Below, piece by piece: positions 35,361-44,554 of a DNA stretch of 64,000 nucleotides. The stretch's first letter is position 1; every line of letters begins with the position of its first letter. Both the position numbers and the translations under genes were made by a program. Source of the stretch: Arthrobacter sp. FW306-2-2C-D06B (GTDB taxonomy: Bacteria; Actinomycetota; Actinomycetes; Actinomycetales; Micrococcaceae); NCBI RefSeq assembly GCF_021789175.1, contig NZ_CP084560.1:3844001-3908000 (forward strand), given 5' to 3'. The notes below the pieces were generated by a model. The model saw only the letters and a list, made by a program, of their open reading frames with translations, made no database searches and had not been told where the DNA came from.

Positions 35361-38163
35361 TGGGGGTGGGGGCTTCGGCGTCCTTGAGCGCCAGGTAGAT
35401 CTTGTCCCGGGCGATGGGGAGCGAAGCGAACCTCACCCCGGTGGCGTTCCGGATGGCGTTGGCCAGCGCAGGCGCTACGGGGTTGAACGGGCTCTCGCTC
35501 ATGGACTTCGCGCCGAGCGGCCCCATCTGGTCGTTCGTTTTCGCGAAGTACACCTCACTGCGTGGCACGTCCGCGAAGGAAGGGATGTGGTACTGCCGCA
35601 GGATGTCGGTGGTGACCTTGCCGGCGTCGTTCACGCGCACTTCCTCATACAGCGCGACACCCAACGCCTGGGCGATTCCGCCTTCCACCTGGCCGCGGCA
35701 CTGCCGTGGATTGACCACGACGCCGGCATCGGCCGCCTGGACGCTCTGCAGGATCCTCAGCTCCCCCGTGCCGGTATTCACGGCCACCCGGAATCCATGG
35801 ACGTTGAAGGCGACCGAACGCGGGGTTCCGCCCCAACGCCCGTCTGCGGCGAGTTCCACACCCTGCTGCTGCGCGGCGTCGTACACCTCAGCGAGCGGCA
35901 AGACCCGCTCACCGCAGCGCGCGGCACCGTCCTCGAGCACACAGTCCGCCTCTGAAACACCGAGGAACGCAGCAGCCACGGCCCGGATCCGGAGCGCGAG
36001 TTCCTGCGCCGCGAGCAAGGTTGCTTGCCCGGCCACCACGGTGCCTGCGGAGCCGAACGCGCCGGTATCGTGCTCCACGAGATCCGTGTCGGACTGGCGC
36101 ACGGCCACTTTCGGCGCGGTGGTAGACAGGGCGGTCGCCGCCAACTGGGCATGGACCGTGGTGGTGCCGTTGCCGAACTCGGCGGTCCCGACGGCGGCGT
36201 CGAACGTGCCGTCCGGCAGGAGCCTGAGGCGCGTATGGGCGAAGTGCCCGCGAGGCGGGACCGTGTCGATCATGGACAGCGCTGAACCGACGCCGGTGGC
36301 CCACTCCGGACCCAGATCGTCGAGCCCGGCGTCACGGTAGCGTTCACCGCCGCGCTCCAGGGCATCCCGGACCAACGCCACGCACTGGTCCAGGCCGTAG
36401 CTCCCGTAGAAAACGTCCTCTTCCGGTTCCGGGTTCGTGGAGAGCATGTGGTCCCCCGGCCTGACCATGTTCTTGAGCCGGAACTCCAAGGGGTCCATGC
36501 CGATACCAACCGCGAGTTCGTCCACGGCGGATTCGATCGCGAAGATCATCTGGCTCAGGCCGTAGCCACGGAAGGCGCCGGCCGGGACCGTGTTGGTGTA
36601 GACGGCCTGCGCGTCCACTTTCTTGTTGGCGCATTTGTAGACGGCCAACGACTCGCCGCAACCGTGGAACATCACTCCGGGCGCGTGATTTCCGTACGCA
36701 CCCGTGTTGGTGACCACGTCCAGTTGCATAGCCGTCAGGTGACCGTCCCCGCTCGCCCCGGCCTTCACCTTGATGGTGAAAGGGTGGCGTGTGGTGGTGG
36801 CGGTGAATTGCTCGGTGCGGGTGAACTCCACCTGCACAGGCCGGCGCAGCTTGAGGGCAGCCATGGCCACGAGGTCCTCAGTGAGCACTTCCTGCTTGCC
36901 GCCGAAGCCACCTCCCACGCGGCCCGCGACCACGCGGATGCGGTCTTCAGGAAGATCGAATACGCGGGCGAGGGTGCGCCGGACAAGGAACGGGACCTGG
37001 CTGGAGGAACGCACCATGAGCCGGTCCTCCGCTGGGTTCCCGGACGGCTCCACCCACGCGATGGAACAGTGCGTTTCCATCGCGACGTGCTGTACCCGCT
37101 GGGTCTGGTACGTGTTCTCGTGGATGAAGTCGGCCACTGCGAATCCGGCCTCGACGTTCCCCAGCTCGGAATGAACCTCAGCCACGACGTTGTTCTGCGG
37201 GCGGGAAATCCGGGCCGTTTCCCCGTCCTTCTCACCGTGGATCGCGGGCGCACCGGGCAGCAATGCGTCCTGTGGCGAGAAGACAGCGTCCAGGAGTTCG
37301 TACTGCACTTCGATGGCACGCGCCCCGGCTTCCGCTGCGCCCACCGATTCGGCGACGACGGCGGCAACCCGCTGGCCGATGAAGCGCACCACATTGTCGA
37401 GGACCCGGGTGTCGTCCGGATCATCCGTGTAGAGCTCGTGCTGGGCCGTTGAGAACAACCGGGCCGGCGCGTCCTCATGCGTGAAGACCGCGACGACGCC
37501 GGGTACCTGGAGAGCCGCCGTGGTATCGATGGAAACAATGCGGGCATGCGCGTGCGGCGAGCGCAGCAACTTCAGATGCAGCAGTCCCGGGAGCTGTTCC
37601 GGCGGGACGTCGAGGGTGTAGCGGGCGGTACCGGTGACGACGGCGCGTCCCGCAGGCGCGGGAACGTTGTCGCCAAGCTGGCCCGTACTGGCTGCCGCGC
37701 CGGACTGCGCCGCAGCGCCGCCGTCCGGTGCGTGCGTGTGACTTCCGCAGACTGCGTCCGCAATGGAGCGGTAACCCGTGCAGCGGCACAGGTTTCCTTT
37801 GAGGTTGCGCGGGAGGTTGGCTTTCTGTTCCTCGTCGAAGGTGGCGGCGGTCATCATCATGCCGGCCGTGCAGAAGCCGCACTGGAAGCCCTGGTTATCC
37901 AGGAACTGCTGCTGCACGGGATGCAGCTCGCCCCCGCTGGAGAGCCCCTCGATGGTGGTGACCGAGTGCCCTTCGGCGCGGACGGCCGGGTAGATGCAAC
38001 TGTGCACGGGTGTGCCGTCTACGTGGACAGTGCACGCGCCGCAGTCGCCGCCGTCGCACCCCTTCTTGACGCCGAAGTTGCCCTGTTCGCGCAGGAACGT
38101 CCGAAGGCACTGGCCCGGGCGGGGGGCGGCCTCGGTGGCTGTTCCATTGATCTCGATTGCCAT
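35341..38163 (-). CDS. Xanthine dehydrogenase, fused 2Fe-2S and molybdopterin subunits
   Basis: 940 residues from the ATG at 38163, with a perfect AAGGAGG site. Residues 1-140 carry two [2Fe-2S] clusters: Cys36, 41, 44, 56 and Cys95, 98, 126, 128. From about 160 onward it is the molybdopterin-binding subunit, with GGGFGGKQEV, the AFRGYG segment and GAKSMSESP with Glu890, the expected catalytic glutamate. It oxidises purines such as hypoxanthine and xanthine to urate; context supports xanthine. Fusing the iron-sulfur part to the molybdenum part, with a separate FAD subunit, is less common than FeS-FAD fusion. The FAD gene ends two bases upstream. Confidence 0.92.
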   Translation of the reverse strand: MAIEINGTATEAAPRPGQCLRTFLREQGNFGVKKGCDGGDCGACTVHVDGTPVHSCIYPAVRAEGHSVTTIEGLSSGGELHPVQQQFLDNQGFQCGFCTAGMMMTAATFDEEQKANLPRNLKGNLCRCTGYRSIADAVCGSHTHAPDGGAAAQSGAAASTGQLGDNVPAPAGRAVVTGTARYTLDVPPEQLPGLLHLKLLRSPHAHARIVSIDTTAALQVPGVVAVFTHEDAPARLFSTAQHELYTDDPDDTRVLDNVVRFIGQRVAAVVAESVGAAEAGARAIEVQYELLDAVFSPQDALLPGAPAIHGEKDGETARISRPQNNVVAEVHSELGNVEAGFAVADFIHENTYQTQRVQHVAMETHCSIAWVEPSGNPAEDRLMVRSSSQVPFLVRRTLARVFDLPEDRIRVVAGRVGGGFGGKQEVLTEDLVAMAALKLRRPVQVEFTRTEQFTATTTRHPFTIKVKAGASGDGHLTAMQLDVVTNTGAYGNHAPGVMFHGCGESLAVYKCANKKVDAQAVYTNTVPAGAFRGYGLSQMIFAIESAVDELAVGIGMDPLEFRLKNMVRPGDHMLSTNPEPEEDVFYGSYGLDQCVALVRDALERGGERYRDAGLDDLGPEWATGVGSALSMIDTVPPRGHFAHTRLRLLPDGTFDAAVGTAEFGNGTTTVHAQLAATALSTTAPKVAVRQSDTDLVEHDTGAFGSAGTVVAGQATLLAAQELALRIRAVAAAFLGVSEADCVLEDGAARCGERVLPLAEVYDAAQQQGVELAADGRWGGTPRSVAFNVHGFRVAVNTGTGELRILQSVQAADAGVVVNPRQCRGQVEGGIAQALGVALYEEVRVNDAGKVTTDILRQYHIPSFADVPRSEVYFAKTNDQMGPLGAKSMSESPFNPVAPALANAIRNATGVRFASLPIARDKIYLALKDAEAPTPTQLARI

Positions 38164-38165
38164 GC

Positions 38166-39125
38166 TCAGGCCTCCTTCTGCTGCTCGGTGTTGAATGATT
38201 CCGCTTGGGTGGACGGCTGTGGCGAAGTGGCGTGTGGTGGCCAGAAATCTCCCGACACCGTGAGCGGTCCGCCCGGCTCCCCCGGGCCGCACAGCTCCGC
38301 GCGGATCTCCTCGGCAAGGCGGAAGGTCATGTCCCGGCGCCATTCCGGGAGCCCGTGGATGTCGTCGTGGTACAGCTCCGCGGGGATTGAATGCCCGACG
38401 GCGGCGGCCAGCTGGCCTGCGTCCGGCAACTGCCCGGCGGCCAACCGCAGCTGCACGGGCCGCTTGGTGGCGGCGGTAACGGTGAGGACCAGGCCGCCAT
38501 CGGCGTCGAGCCTTCCGATCAGCAGCACCCCGGATCGCCCGAGGTTGCTCAGCGAGAGCCGGCGGAAGGCCACCTTCGCAGCCAAGGCCGACGCCGGCAG
38601 CTGGATGCTGCGCAGGAGCTCGCCGGGTGCCAGGCAGTTTTTCCCGTCCCCGGTGACGAATTCGGCCACTGGAACGGTCCGGCTGCTGCCGTGCCGGCCA
38701 AGGATGGTGGCCCTCGCGTCCAGGCCGGCGCACAGCGAAATCATCGGCCCGGCCGGGAGCGAGGTGCACACATTGCCGCCAACAGTGGACATGTTCCATA
38801 CCTTGAAAGAGGCCACGAAAGAGTCGCAGCACGGCCGGAAAAGTTCCAGCCCCGGCCAGTTCCGGCCGGCCACGGCGTCCGACCCCGGGAGTGCGTAGAG
38901 CTCGGCAACCGTGCAGGTAGCGGCAAGCTCGATGCCGGTATCGCTCACGGTGACGGCCCGCCATCCTGCTTGGCCAAGGTCCAGCAAGCGCTTCAATGGC
39001 TCCTCGCTGCCCACCGGGCTGCCGTAGGAAAACAGGACGGTGCCGCCGGCAAGCCAGGCGTCGCCGTCGCGCCACTCGCCTGGATCCGTGGTGGCAACTA
39101 CGGACTCGATGGTGTTCATGTCCAT
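38166..39125 (-). CDS. Xanthine dehydrogenase FAD-binding subunit
   Basis: 319 residues. FAD-binding features of the CoxM/XdhB family are present: LAGGTVLFSYG near the N-terminus and STVGGNVCTSLPAGPMISLCAGLDA in the middle, followed by the C-terminal CO-dehydrogenase flavoprotein domain. It passes electrons from the iron-sulfur clusters to NAD. The ATG at 39125 has AAGGTG upstream and overlaps the XdhC gene by ten bases, so translation is coupled on both sides. Confidence 0.93.
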   Translation of the reverse strand: MDMNTIESVVATTDPGEWRDGDAWLAGGTVLFSYGSPVGSEEPLKRLLDLGQAGWRAVTVSDTGIELAATCTVAELYALPGSDAVAGRNWPGLELFRPCCDSFVASFKVWNMSTVGGNVCTSLPAGPMISLCAGLDARATILGRHGSSRTVPVAEFVTGDGKNCLAPGELLRSIQLPASALAAKVAFRRLSLSNLGRSGVLLIGRLDADGGLVLTVTAATKRPVQLRLAAGQLPDAGQLAAAVGHSIPAELYHDDIHGLPEWRRDMTFRLAEEIRAELCGPGEPGGPLTVSGDFWPPHATSPQPSTQAESFNTEQQKEA

Positions 39126-40357
39126 GGGGTCACCTTGCTTTGTTCGGGGGTGTTGTGTTCGGGGGTGTTGTGTTCAGGAGCGCTCGGGTGGATCGGCCCT
39201 GTGCCGTCCTTGAGCGAACCCCAGCCGGAGGCTGGATAGGGTGCACAGCCGGAGGCCGGCCGCGGAGCGCGGGACGCGAGGATCTCGGCCGTAATGGACA
39301 CCGCAACTTCAGCCGGAGTGACGGCACCAAGGTCCAGTCCGATCGGCGAATGAAGGCGTTCGAGGGCCTCGGCCGGGACGCCGCAGTCCAGCAGTCCGTC
39401 GATCCGTTGCCGGTGACTGCGCCTCGAACCCATGGCTCCCACATAGGCGAGATCCAAATTCAAGGCGGTTTCCAGCAGGGGAATATCGAATTTGGGATCG
39501 TGGGTCAGCACGCACACGACGGTGCGGGAATCGATCCGTCCGGCGCTTGCTTCTGCGGCAAGGTAACGGTGCGGCCAGTCGGTGACGAGGTGGTCGGCGC
39601 CGAGGAATCGGCCCTGGCTCGAAAAAGCGGGGCGGGCATCGCACAAAGTGACCTCGTAGCCCAGGAGTTTCCCGGTGGGGAGCAAGGCCGCGCCGAAGTC
39701 GTTGGCGCCAAAGATGAGCATCCGGGCCGCGGGCAAGCGGCTTTCGACGAAGAGGGTGATGGGTTCGGCTTGCGGCACGGCGCTCCCGCAGCCTGCGGCC
39801 GGGGCGAGCCGCACCAGCCCTGCCCGGCCACCATGCAGAAGGGGTTCGAGCTGGGCCGCGGCCGCGCGGATCACTGCGTCATCCCCGCCAAGCAGGGCCG
39901 AAAGTTCCCGTGAACCAACGGCGGAAAAACCCGCCGGATCAGGAACGACGACGGCGCCTCCCGCGGCGTCGAGCCTGCGGATGAGTGCCAGGGAAGCGCC
40001 GCCGGAAGCGGCATTCAACAAGGCCAGGTCCAGCCCGGCGGACCCCGTCGGCTGGATGTGGACTTCCAGCTCGCCACCGCAGGTGAGCCCGACGGCGAAC
40101 GCGTCCTCGGCGCTGTAGCCGAACGACTCGAGGCGGCTGCCGCCGTCGTGCATTGCTTGAAGGGCAGCCTCCACCACGGCGCCTTCCACGCACCCTCCGG
40201 AGAGGCTGCCAAGGACATCGCCGTGTTCGGAAACCAGCATGGACGTGCCGAGGGGACGGGGCACGGAGCCTCCCGCGGCCACGATGGTGGCGACGGCGCA
40301 TCGCTGACCGGAGACCGCGGGCCGCCACGTGCCCAGCGAAGGCATCAAATCCAGCAT
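39116..40357 (-). CDS. xdhC: XdhC/CoxI family maturation factor
   Basis: 413 residues with the two XdhC parts. The N-terminal CoxI-like domain has ATIVAAGGSVPRPLGTSMLV and GSLSGGCVEGAVVEAAL with the conserved cysteine. The C-terminal Rossmann-like domain has LIFGANDFGAALL and YVGAMGSRRSHRQRI. XdhC proteins load sulfurated molybdenum cofactor into xanthine dehydrogenase. The C-terminus ends in repeated PEHNT, from a 15-base direct repeat. An AAAGGAGGTG ribosome site marks the start; it is the first gene of the xdhC-FAD-FeS/Mo operon. Confidence 0.93.
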   Translation of the reverse strand: MLDLMPSLGTWRPAVSGQRCAVATIVAAGGSVPRPLGTSMLVSEHGDVLGSLSGGCVEGAVVEAALQAMHDGGSRLESFGYSAEDAFAVGLTCGGELEVHIQPTGSAGLDLALLNAASGGASLALIRRLDAAGGAVVVPDPAGFSAVGSRELSALLGGDDAVIRAAAAQLEPLLHGGRAGLVRLAPAAGCGSAVPQAEPITLFVESRLPAARMLIFGANDFGAALLPTGKLLGYEVTLCDARPAFSSQGRFLGADHLVTDWPHRYLAAEASAGRIDSRTVVCVLTHDPKFDIPLLETALNLDLAYVGAMGSRRSHRQRIDGLLDCGVPAEALERLHSPIGLDLGAVTPAEVAVSITAEILASRAPRPASGCAPYPASGWGSLKDGTGPIHPSAPEHNTPEHNTPEQSKVTPWT

Positions 40358-40486
40358 GGCAACACCTCCTTTACCGAGGTCCCGGACCGGAGACCCGCCC
40401 GGGGCAGTGTGCGATCTTGCCTCATATTCTCATTCCTTGCGTCTGTACAGGAGAGCTTCGGGTAAACACGTACCCGTTGCGTGAAG

Positions 40487-40524
40487 AGGACCGGGGCGGG
40501 CCTCTCATTTCCCGCCCCGGTCCT
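40487..40524. terminator. GC-rich hairpin between the NCS2 permease and xdhC
   Basis: A perfect 14-bp stem AGGACCGGGGCGGG with a ten-base loop. It lies 124 bases past the leftward NCS2 permease stop and 130 bases before the xdhC start, and so separates the two transcription units. No T run. The rest of 40358-40647 holds no gene. Confidence 0.65.
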
Positions 40525-40647
40525 TAGCGGAGCGGCCGCACCCCACCGCCGCCCGCCGTCGTCGTCCCGCCTTATGCGGTTGAGGACGATCGGCGGACGC
40601 CTATTCATTGCGGTGACTTGCGGCCGAACCGCCGTCTCAACGGCCGG

Positions 40648-42219
40648 CTACCCTCCCATGAGCGAGCTGATCGGCCCACGCGCGAAGTAGACCAGGAAGC
40701 CGACGGTCACTACCCACATGAGGGGATGGACCTTCTTTCCCTTCCCCGAAGCCCCGTGGATCACGGCCCAGGAGATGAATCCGACCCCGATGCCATTGGC
40801 GATGGAGTACGTCAACGGCATCGTGACGATGGTGAGGAAGGCGGGCAGGGCCACGGAGAATTTGGAGAACTTGATCTCGCGGATCTGTGCCATCATCATG
40901 GCGCCCACCACCACCAGGGCCGCGGCTGCGACCTCGAGCGGAACCACGCTGGTGAGCGGGGTCAGGAACATCGAACCCAGGAACAGCAGACCGGTAACCA
41001 CCGATGCCAGGCCGGTGCGGGCGCCTTCGCCGATCCCGGCAGCGGAGTCGATGTACACGGTGTTGGACGAGCCCGACGTCGCGCCGCCGGCTACCGCGCC
41101 CAGGCCTTCGACGATGAAGGCCGACTTGAGCTTGGGGAACGTCCCGTCCTTGTAGGCCACGCCGGCGCTCTTGGCGAGGCCGGTCATGGTGCCCATGGCG
41201 TCGAAGAAGTTGGTGAACACCAGGGTGAACACCAGCATCGTGGCCGCCAAGCCGCCGATCCGCGAGAACGAACCGAAGAGGTCGAAGTGGCCCACCAGGC
41301 TGAAGTCCGGGGCGGAAACCAGCTGGCCGGACAGTACCGGGGTGTTGAGGTGCCATCCACCGGGATTGGCGGCGCTGCCAGGCCCGATGTGCAGGACGGC
41401 CTCGACGACGGCGGCGAGGACCGTGGTGGCGACGATTCCGATCAGGAGGCCGCCCTGGATCTTACGGGCCACGAGGATTCCCATGACCAGCAGACCGACA
41501 ATGAAAACAAGGGTAGGTATAGAGGTGATGGAACCATCATTGCCGAGCTGTACCGGCGGTCCGCCTTTTGTGGCGCGGACGAAGCCGGAATCGACGAAGC
41601 CGATGAAGGCGATGAACAGGCCGATGCCAACGGTGATGGCGGCCTTGAGTTCCTTGGGGACAGCCTTGAAGATCGCGGTCCGGGCACCCGTGACGCCGAA
41701 CAGGACAATCAGAATGCCGTTGATAACCACGAGGCCCATGGCTTCCGGCCAGGTGACTTCATGGATGACGGCGACTGCGAGGAAGGAGTTGATTCCCAAG
41801 CCTGCGGCGAGCCCGAACGGCAGGTTCGCTATGAGGCCGAAGAGGACCGTCATGACACCGGCGGTCAGGCCGGTGACTGCCCCCACCTGTGCTGCGGACA
41901 ACCATCCGCCGGCCACATCCGTGGGCGCGTTCTGGGCCGAGAATCCGCCCAGGATCAGGGGGTTGAGGATAACGATGTAGGCCATCGTGAAGAACGTGAC
42001 GATGCCGCCGCGGAATTCGCGGGCCAGCGTGGAGCCACGCTTAGTGATCTGGAAGAAACGATCCAGGAAGGAGTTCGACGCCGGGGGCCTGGGGCTGCCG
42101 CCCCGCTGTGCCAGTCCGGTTGCCGTGTGCTTTTCGCGCGCATCTGTCTGCCCTGCACCGGAAGGCGCAGCCTGCTTTTCAGTTGCCGTTCGCATTTCTG
42201 CGGGGTCCAGGATTGTCAT
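40648..42219 (-). CDS. NCS2 purine permease, AzgA family
   Basis: 523 residues with a hydrophilic N-terminal tail of about 50 residues and some twelve membrane helices. Family landmarks are GIVTFFTMAYIVILNPLIL, AGLGINSFLAVAVI, GSSNTVYIDSAAGIGEGARTGLASVV and LTYSIANGIGVGFISWAVI. AzgA proteins import guanine, hypoxanthine or adenine with protons. It begins 15 bases after the guanine deaminase stop; the pair would import and deaminate guanine, feeding xanthine to the neighbouring xanthine dehydrogenase. Confidence 0.94.
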   Translation of the reverse strand: MTILDPAEMRTATEKQAAPSGAGQTDAREKHTATGLAQRGGSPRPPASNSFLDRFFQITKRGSTLAREFRGGIVTFFTMAYIVILNPLILGGFSAQNAPTDVAGGWLSAAQVGAVTGLTAGVMTVLFGLIANLPFGLAAGLGINSFLAVAVIHEVTWPEAMGLVVINGILIVLFGVTGARTAIFKAVPKELKAAITVGIGLFIAFIGFVDSGFVRATKGGPPVQLGNDGSITSIPTLVFIVGLLVMGILVARKIQGGLLIGIVATTVLAAVVEAVLHIGPGSAANPGGWHLNTPVLSGQLVSAPDFSLVGHFDLFGSFSRIGGLAATMLVFTLVFTNFFDAMGTMTGLAKSAGVAYKDGTFPKLKSAFIVEGLGAVAGGATSGSSNTVYIDSAAGIGEGARTGLASVVTGLLFLGSMFLTPLTSVVPLEVAAAALVVVGAMMMAQIREIKFSKFSVALPAFLTIVTMPLTYSIANGIGVGFISWAVIHGASGKGKKVHPLMWVVTVGFLVYFARGPISSLMGG

Positions 42220-42234
42220 TTTCAGCCACCGGCC

Positions 42235-42729
42235 CTAGTAGTCAATCCTGGAGTCAAGCGTGTTCCAGGTGTTGAAGGGTTCCAGGATCGCCGGTGCCTG
42301 GGGGTCGCCCAGTTCCAGCTTGGTGACCGGCATGAGGGTGTCCCGGTCCTCGTTCTCGAAGTATTCGTAGAAGACGGCGTCGTCGAAGCCGACGGACGCG
42401 GCGTCGTGCCGGTCTGCTGCGAACACTACGTTGCCGATGCGGGCCCAGAGAGCCGAGGCCAGGCACATGGGGCATGGCTCGCAGCTCGTGTAGAGGGTGG
42501 CTCCGCTGAGATCGAAGGTGCCGAGCTCGCGGCAGGCATTGCGGATGGCGGTGACCTCGGCGTGGGCCGTGGGGTCGTTGCTTGCGGTGACCCGGTTGAC
42601 GCCTTCGAAGGCGCGGCCATCCGCGGTGACAATGACGGCGCCGAACGGCCCGCCGCTGTTGAGGACATTGGCTGTTGCCAGCTCAATGGAAGTGGCCAAG
42701 AAATGTTCGGCCGTGACGGTGGTACTCAT
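42235..42729 (-). CDS. guaD: Guanine deaminase, cytidine-deaminase fold
   Basis: 164 residues from the ATG at 42729, with GGAAG upstream. The zinc site is HAE (56-58) and PCPMC (Cys86, Cys89), as in Bacillus GuaD, whose length it matches. The C-terminal segment VFYEYFENEDRDTLMPV is also typical. It converts guanine to xanthine and ammonia. The leader upstream can fold into a multi-part stem (see the entry at 42802). Divergent from the 8-oxoguanine deaminase gene. Confidence 0.92.
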   Translation of the reverse strand: MSTTVTAEHFLATSIELATANVLNSGGPFGAVIVTADGRAFEGVNRVTASNDPTAHAEVTAIRNACRELGTFDLSGATLYTSCEPCPMCLASALWARIGNVVFAADRHDAASVGFDDAVFYEYFENEDRDTLMPVTKLELGDPQAPAILEPFNTWNTLDSRIDY

Positions 42730-42801
42730 GTGCGACTTCCTTAGTGCTGAGGAAGCCTGTAACCAGGGAGGCATCTGAACATGACAGACCAGTGCTGCGA
42801 T

Positions 42802-42863
42802 TACCAGGCTTCAGCATGTGCTTTTGAAGGTTTCGCCTGGTAGATAGCTTCCCGGAGTCCGGG
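42802..42863 (-). promoter_or_regulatory. Structured leader upstream of guaD
   Basis: Read leftward, the message can form CCCGG-ACT-CCGGG and then a longer stem: TACCAGG pairs with CCTGGTA, a one-sided bulge CGAAAC follows, then CTTCA pairs with TGAAG around an 11-base loop. The stems lie 73-134 bases before guaD. It could be a regulatory RNA, but I cannot match it to a known riboswitch class. Confidence 0.35.
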
Positions 42864-42930
42864 TGCCCGCCTTTGGCAAATTGAGATTAGCACCGGAGAT
42901 GTGAGCCGCGCCATAGTTTCTGGAAAAAAA

Positions 42931-42947
42931 GTTTCGACATGTGAAAT
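42931..42947. promoter_or_regulatory. Candidate IclR-type operator, guaD / 8-oxoguanine deaminase gap
   Basis: GTTTCGACATGTGAAAT, a near-palindrome similar to the IclR-like sites elsewhere in the window, in an A/T-rich stretch between two divergent purine genes. The gap 42730-43116 otherwise holds no gene. Confidence 0.4.
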
Positions 42948-43116
42948 TCACGGTTGATGCCGGGCAGGAGGTCGGGCCTGGGCGCCGGTCACATTGACGC
43001 ACTTCGGCGAGCCACCTACGCTGGGTGCCACCGGCAGGGTTGACCTCCGGAACCTGGATCAGCAGACAGGAACCACTGAGCTGGAACGCATCTACGCCGA
43101 CCAGACAAGGATTCCC

Positions 43117-44514
43117 GTGTCCCCGACATCCGATTTCCAGCCAGCAGCCCCGGCAACGGACCCAGCCTCTTCACGGCTCTGGATCAAGAATCCCCTCGAC
43201 GTGTTCACCGCCAACGGGCTCGACGCCCGGGGCGGCATCGTGGTCAGCGACGGGAAAATCGCGGAGCTCGTCCCCGCAGGAAAGCGCCCTTCCGCGCCAT
43301 GCCATGAGACCTTCGACGCCGGCAGCCACGTCTTGCTGCCAGGGCTCATCAACACGCACCACCACTTCTACCAAACGCTCACACGTGCCTGGGGCCCGGT
43401 GGCCAACGCTCCCTTGTTTCCGTGGCTGCAGAACCTGTATCCCGTGTGGGCGCGGCTGACGCCGGACAGCCTCGAGCTTGCCGTGAAAGTAGCGCTTGCG
43501 GAACTGCTGCTCTCGGGCTGCACCACCGCGGCCGACCACCACTACCTCTTCCCCGCGGGACTTGAGGACGCGATCGACGTCGAGGTCGGCGTCGTGCGTG
43601 AACTCGGCATGCGCGCCACGCTCACCCGCGGGTCCATGACGCTGGGCGAGGACGACGGCGGCCTCCCGCCGCGGTCCACTGTGCAGCGCCCGGAGGTGAT
43701 CCTCGCGGACAGCGAACGCCTGATCGGGAAGTACCACGAACGCGGAGACGGCGCGGTCATCCAGATCGCATTGGCCCCCTGCTCGCCGTTCTCGGTGACC
43801 AGGGAGATCATGGCCGAGAGCGCCGCCATGGCCGAACGGCTGGATGTCCGGCTTCACACGCACCTCGCGGAAACCATTGACGAGGAAGATTTCTGCCGCG
43901 AGATGTTCGGGTTGCGCACCGTGGATTATCTGGACAGCGTCGGCTGGCTCGGAAAGCGCACTTGGCTTGGCCACGGCATCCATTTCGACGACGAGGAGAT
44001 CGCCCGGCTGGGTGCCTCGGGCACCGCCGTCGCGCATTGCCCGACGTCGAACATGCGGCTCGCGTCCGGCACCGCACGGGTGCTGGAACTTGAGGCCGCC
44101 GGGGTTCCGGTAGGGCTGGGAGTGGACGGTTCGGCGTCGAACGATGCCTCCAACATGATCCTCGAAGCGCGGCAGGCTCTGTATCTGCAGCGGCTTCGCT
44201 ACGGAGCGGACGTCCCGGTGGAACGCGCCCTCGGCTGGGCGACGCGGGGATCTGCTGCGGTGTTGGGCCGCACCGACATCGGCCAGATTGCTCCCGGCAT
44301 GCAGGCAGACCTTGCCTTTTTCAAGCCCGACGGGCTCCGCTTCTCCGGCAGCCATGACCCCATCGCGGCGTTGTTGCTCTGCGCGGCGGACCGCGCCGAC
44401 CGCGTCATGGTGGGCGGCAAATGGCGCGTTGTGGACGGCCGGATTCCGGATCTGGACATCCCGGAACTTATTGTCAAACACTCAGCCGCCGCACAGAAAA
44501 TCATCAGCGGTTAG
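43117..44514 (+). CDS. 8-oxoguanine deaminase-type amidohydrolase
   Basis: 465 residues from the GTG at 43117, chosen because AAGG lies six bases upstream; an in-frame TTG at 42994 is possible but poorly supported. Metal ligands typical of the amidohydrolase superfamily appear in order: NTHHHF, HTHLAET, GHGIHF and GVDGSASND. The segment QTLTRAWGPVANAPLFPWL is characteristic of the 8-oxoguanine deaminase/hydroxyatrazine hydrolase branch. The purine setting favours deamination of 8-oxoguanine or a related oxopurine to urate. Direct urate production would feed the nearby uricase. Confidence 0.88.
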   Translation: MSPTSDFQPAAPATDPASSRLWIKNPLDVFTANGLDARGGIVVSDGKIAELVPAGKRPSAPCHETFDAGSHVLLPGLINTHHHFYQTLTRAWGPVANAPLFPWLQNLYPVWARLTPDSLELAVKVALAELLLSGCTTAADHHYLFPAGLEDAIDVEVGVVRELGMRATLTRGSMTLGEDDGGLPPRSTVQRPEVILADSERLIGKYHERGDGAVIQIALAPCSPFSVTREIMAESAAMAERLDVRLHTHLAETIDEEDFCREMFGLRTVDYLDSVGWLGKRTWLGHGIHFDDEEIARLGASGTAVAHCPTSNMRLASGTARVLELEAAGVPVGLGVDGSASNDASNMILEARQALYLQRLRYGADVPVERALGWATRGSAAVLGRTDIGQIAPGMQADLAFFKPDGLRFSGSHDPIAALLLCAADRADRVMVGGKWRVVDGRIPDLDIPELIVKHSAAAQKIISG

Positions 44515-44554
44515 GAGTAGCCTCTCGATTAGGTCGTAGATCAGGAGGCAAATC

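Noticed and set aside
38166..39075. Extension of the xanthine dehydrogenase FeS/Mo frame through the FAD gene
   Set aside because: The frame stays open but the translated text is low-complexity shadow; the AAGGAGG site at 38163 and the 2Fe-2S N-terminus set the true start.
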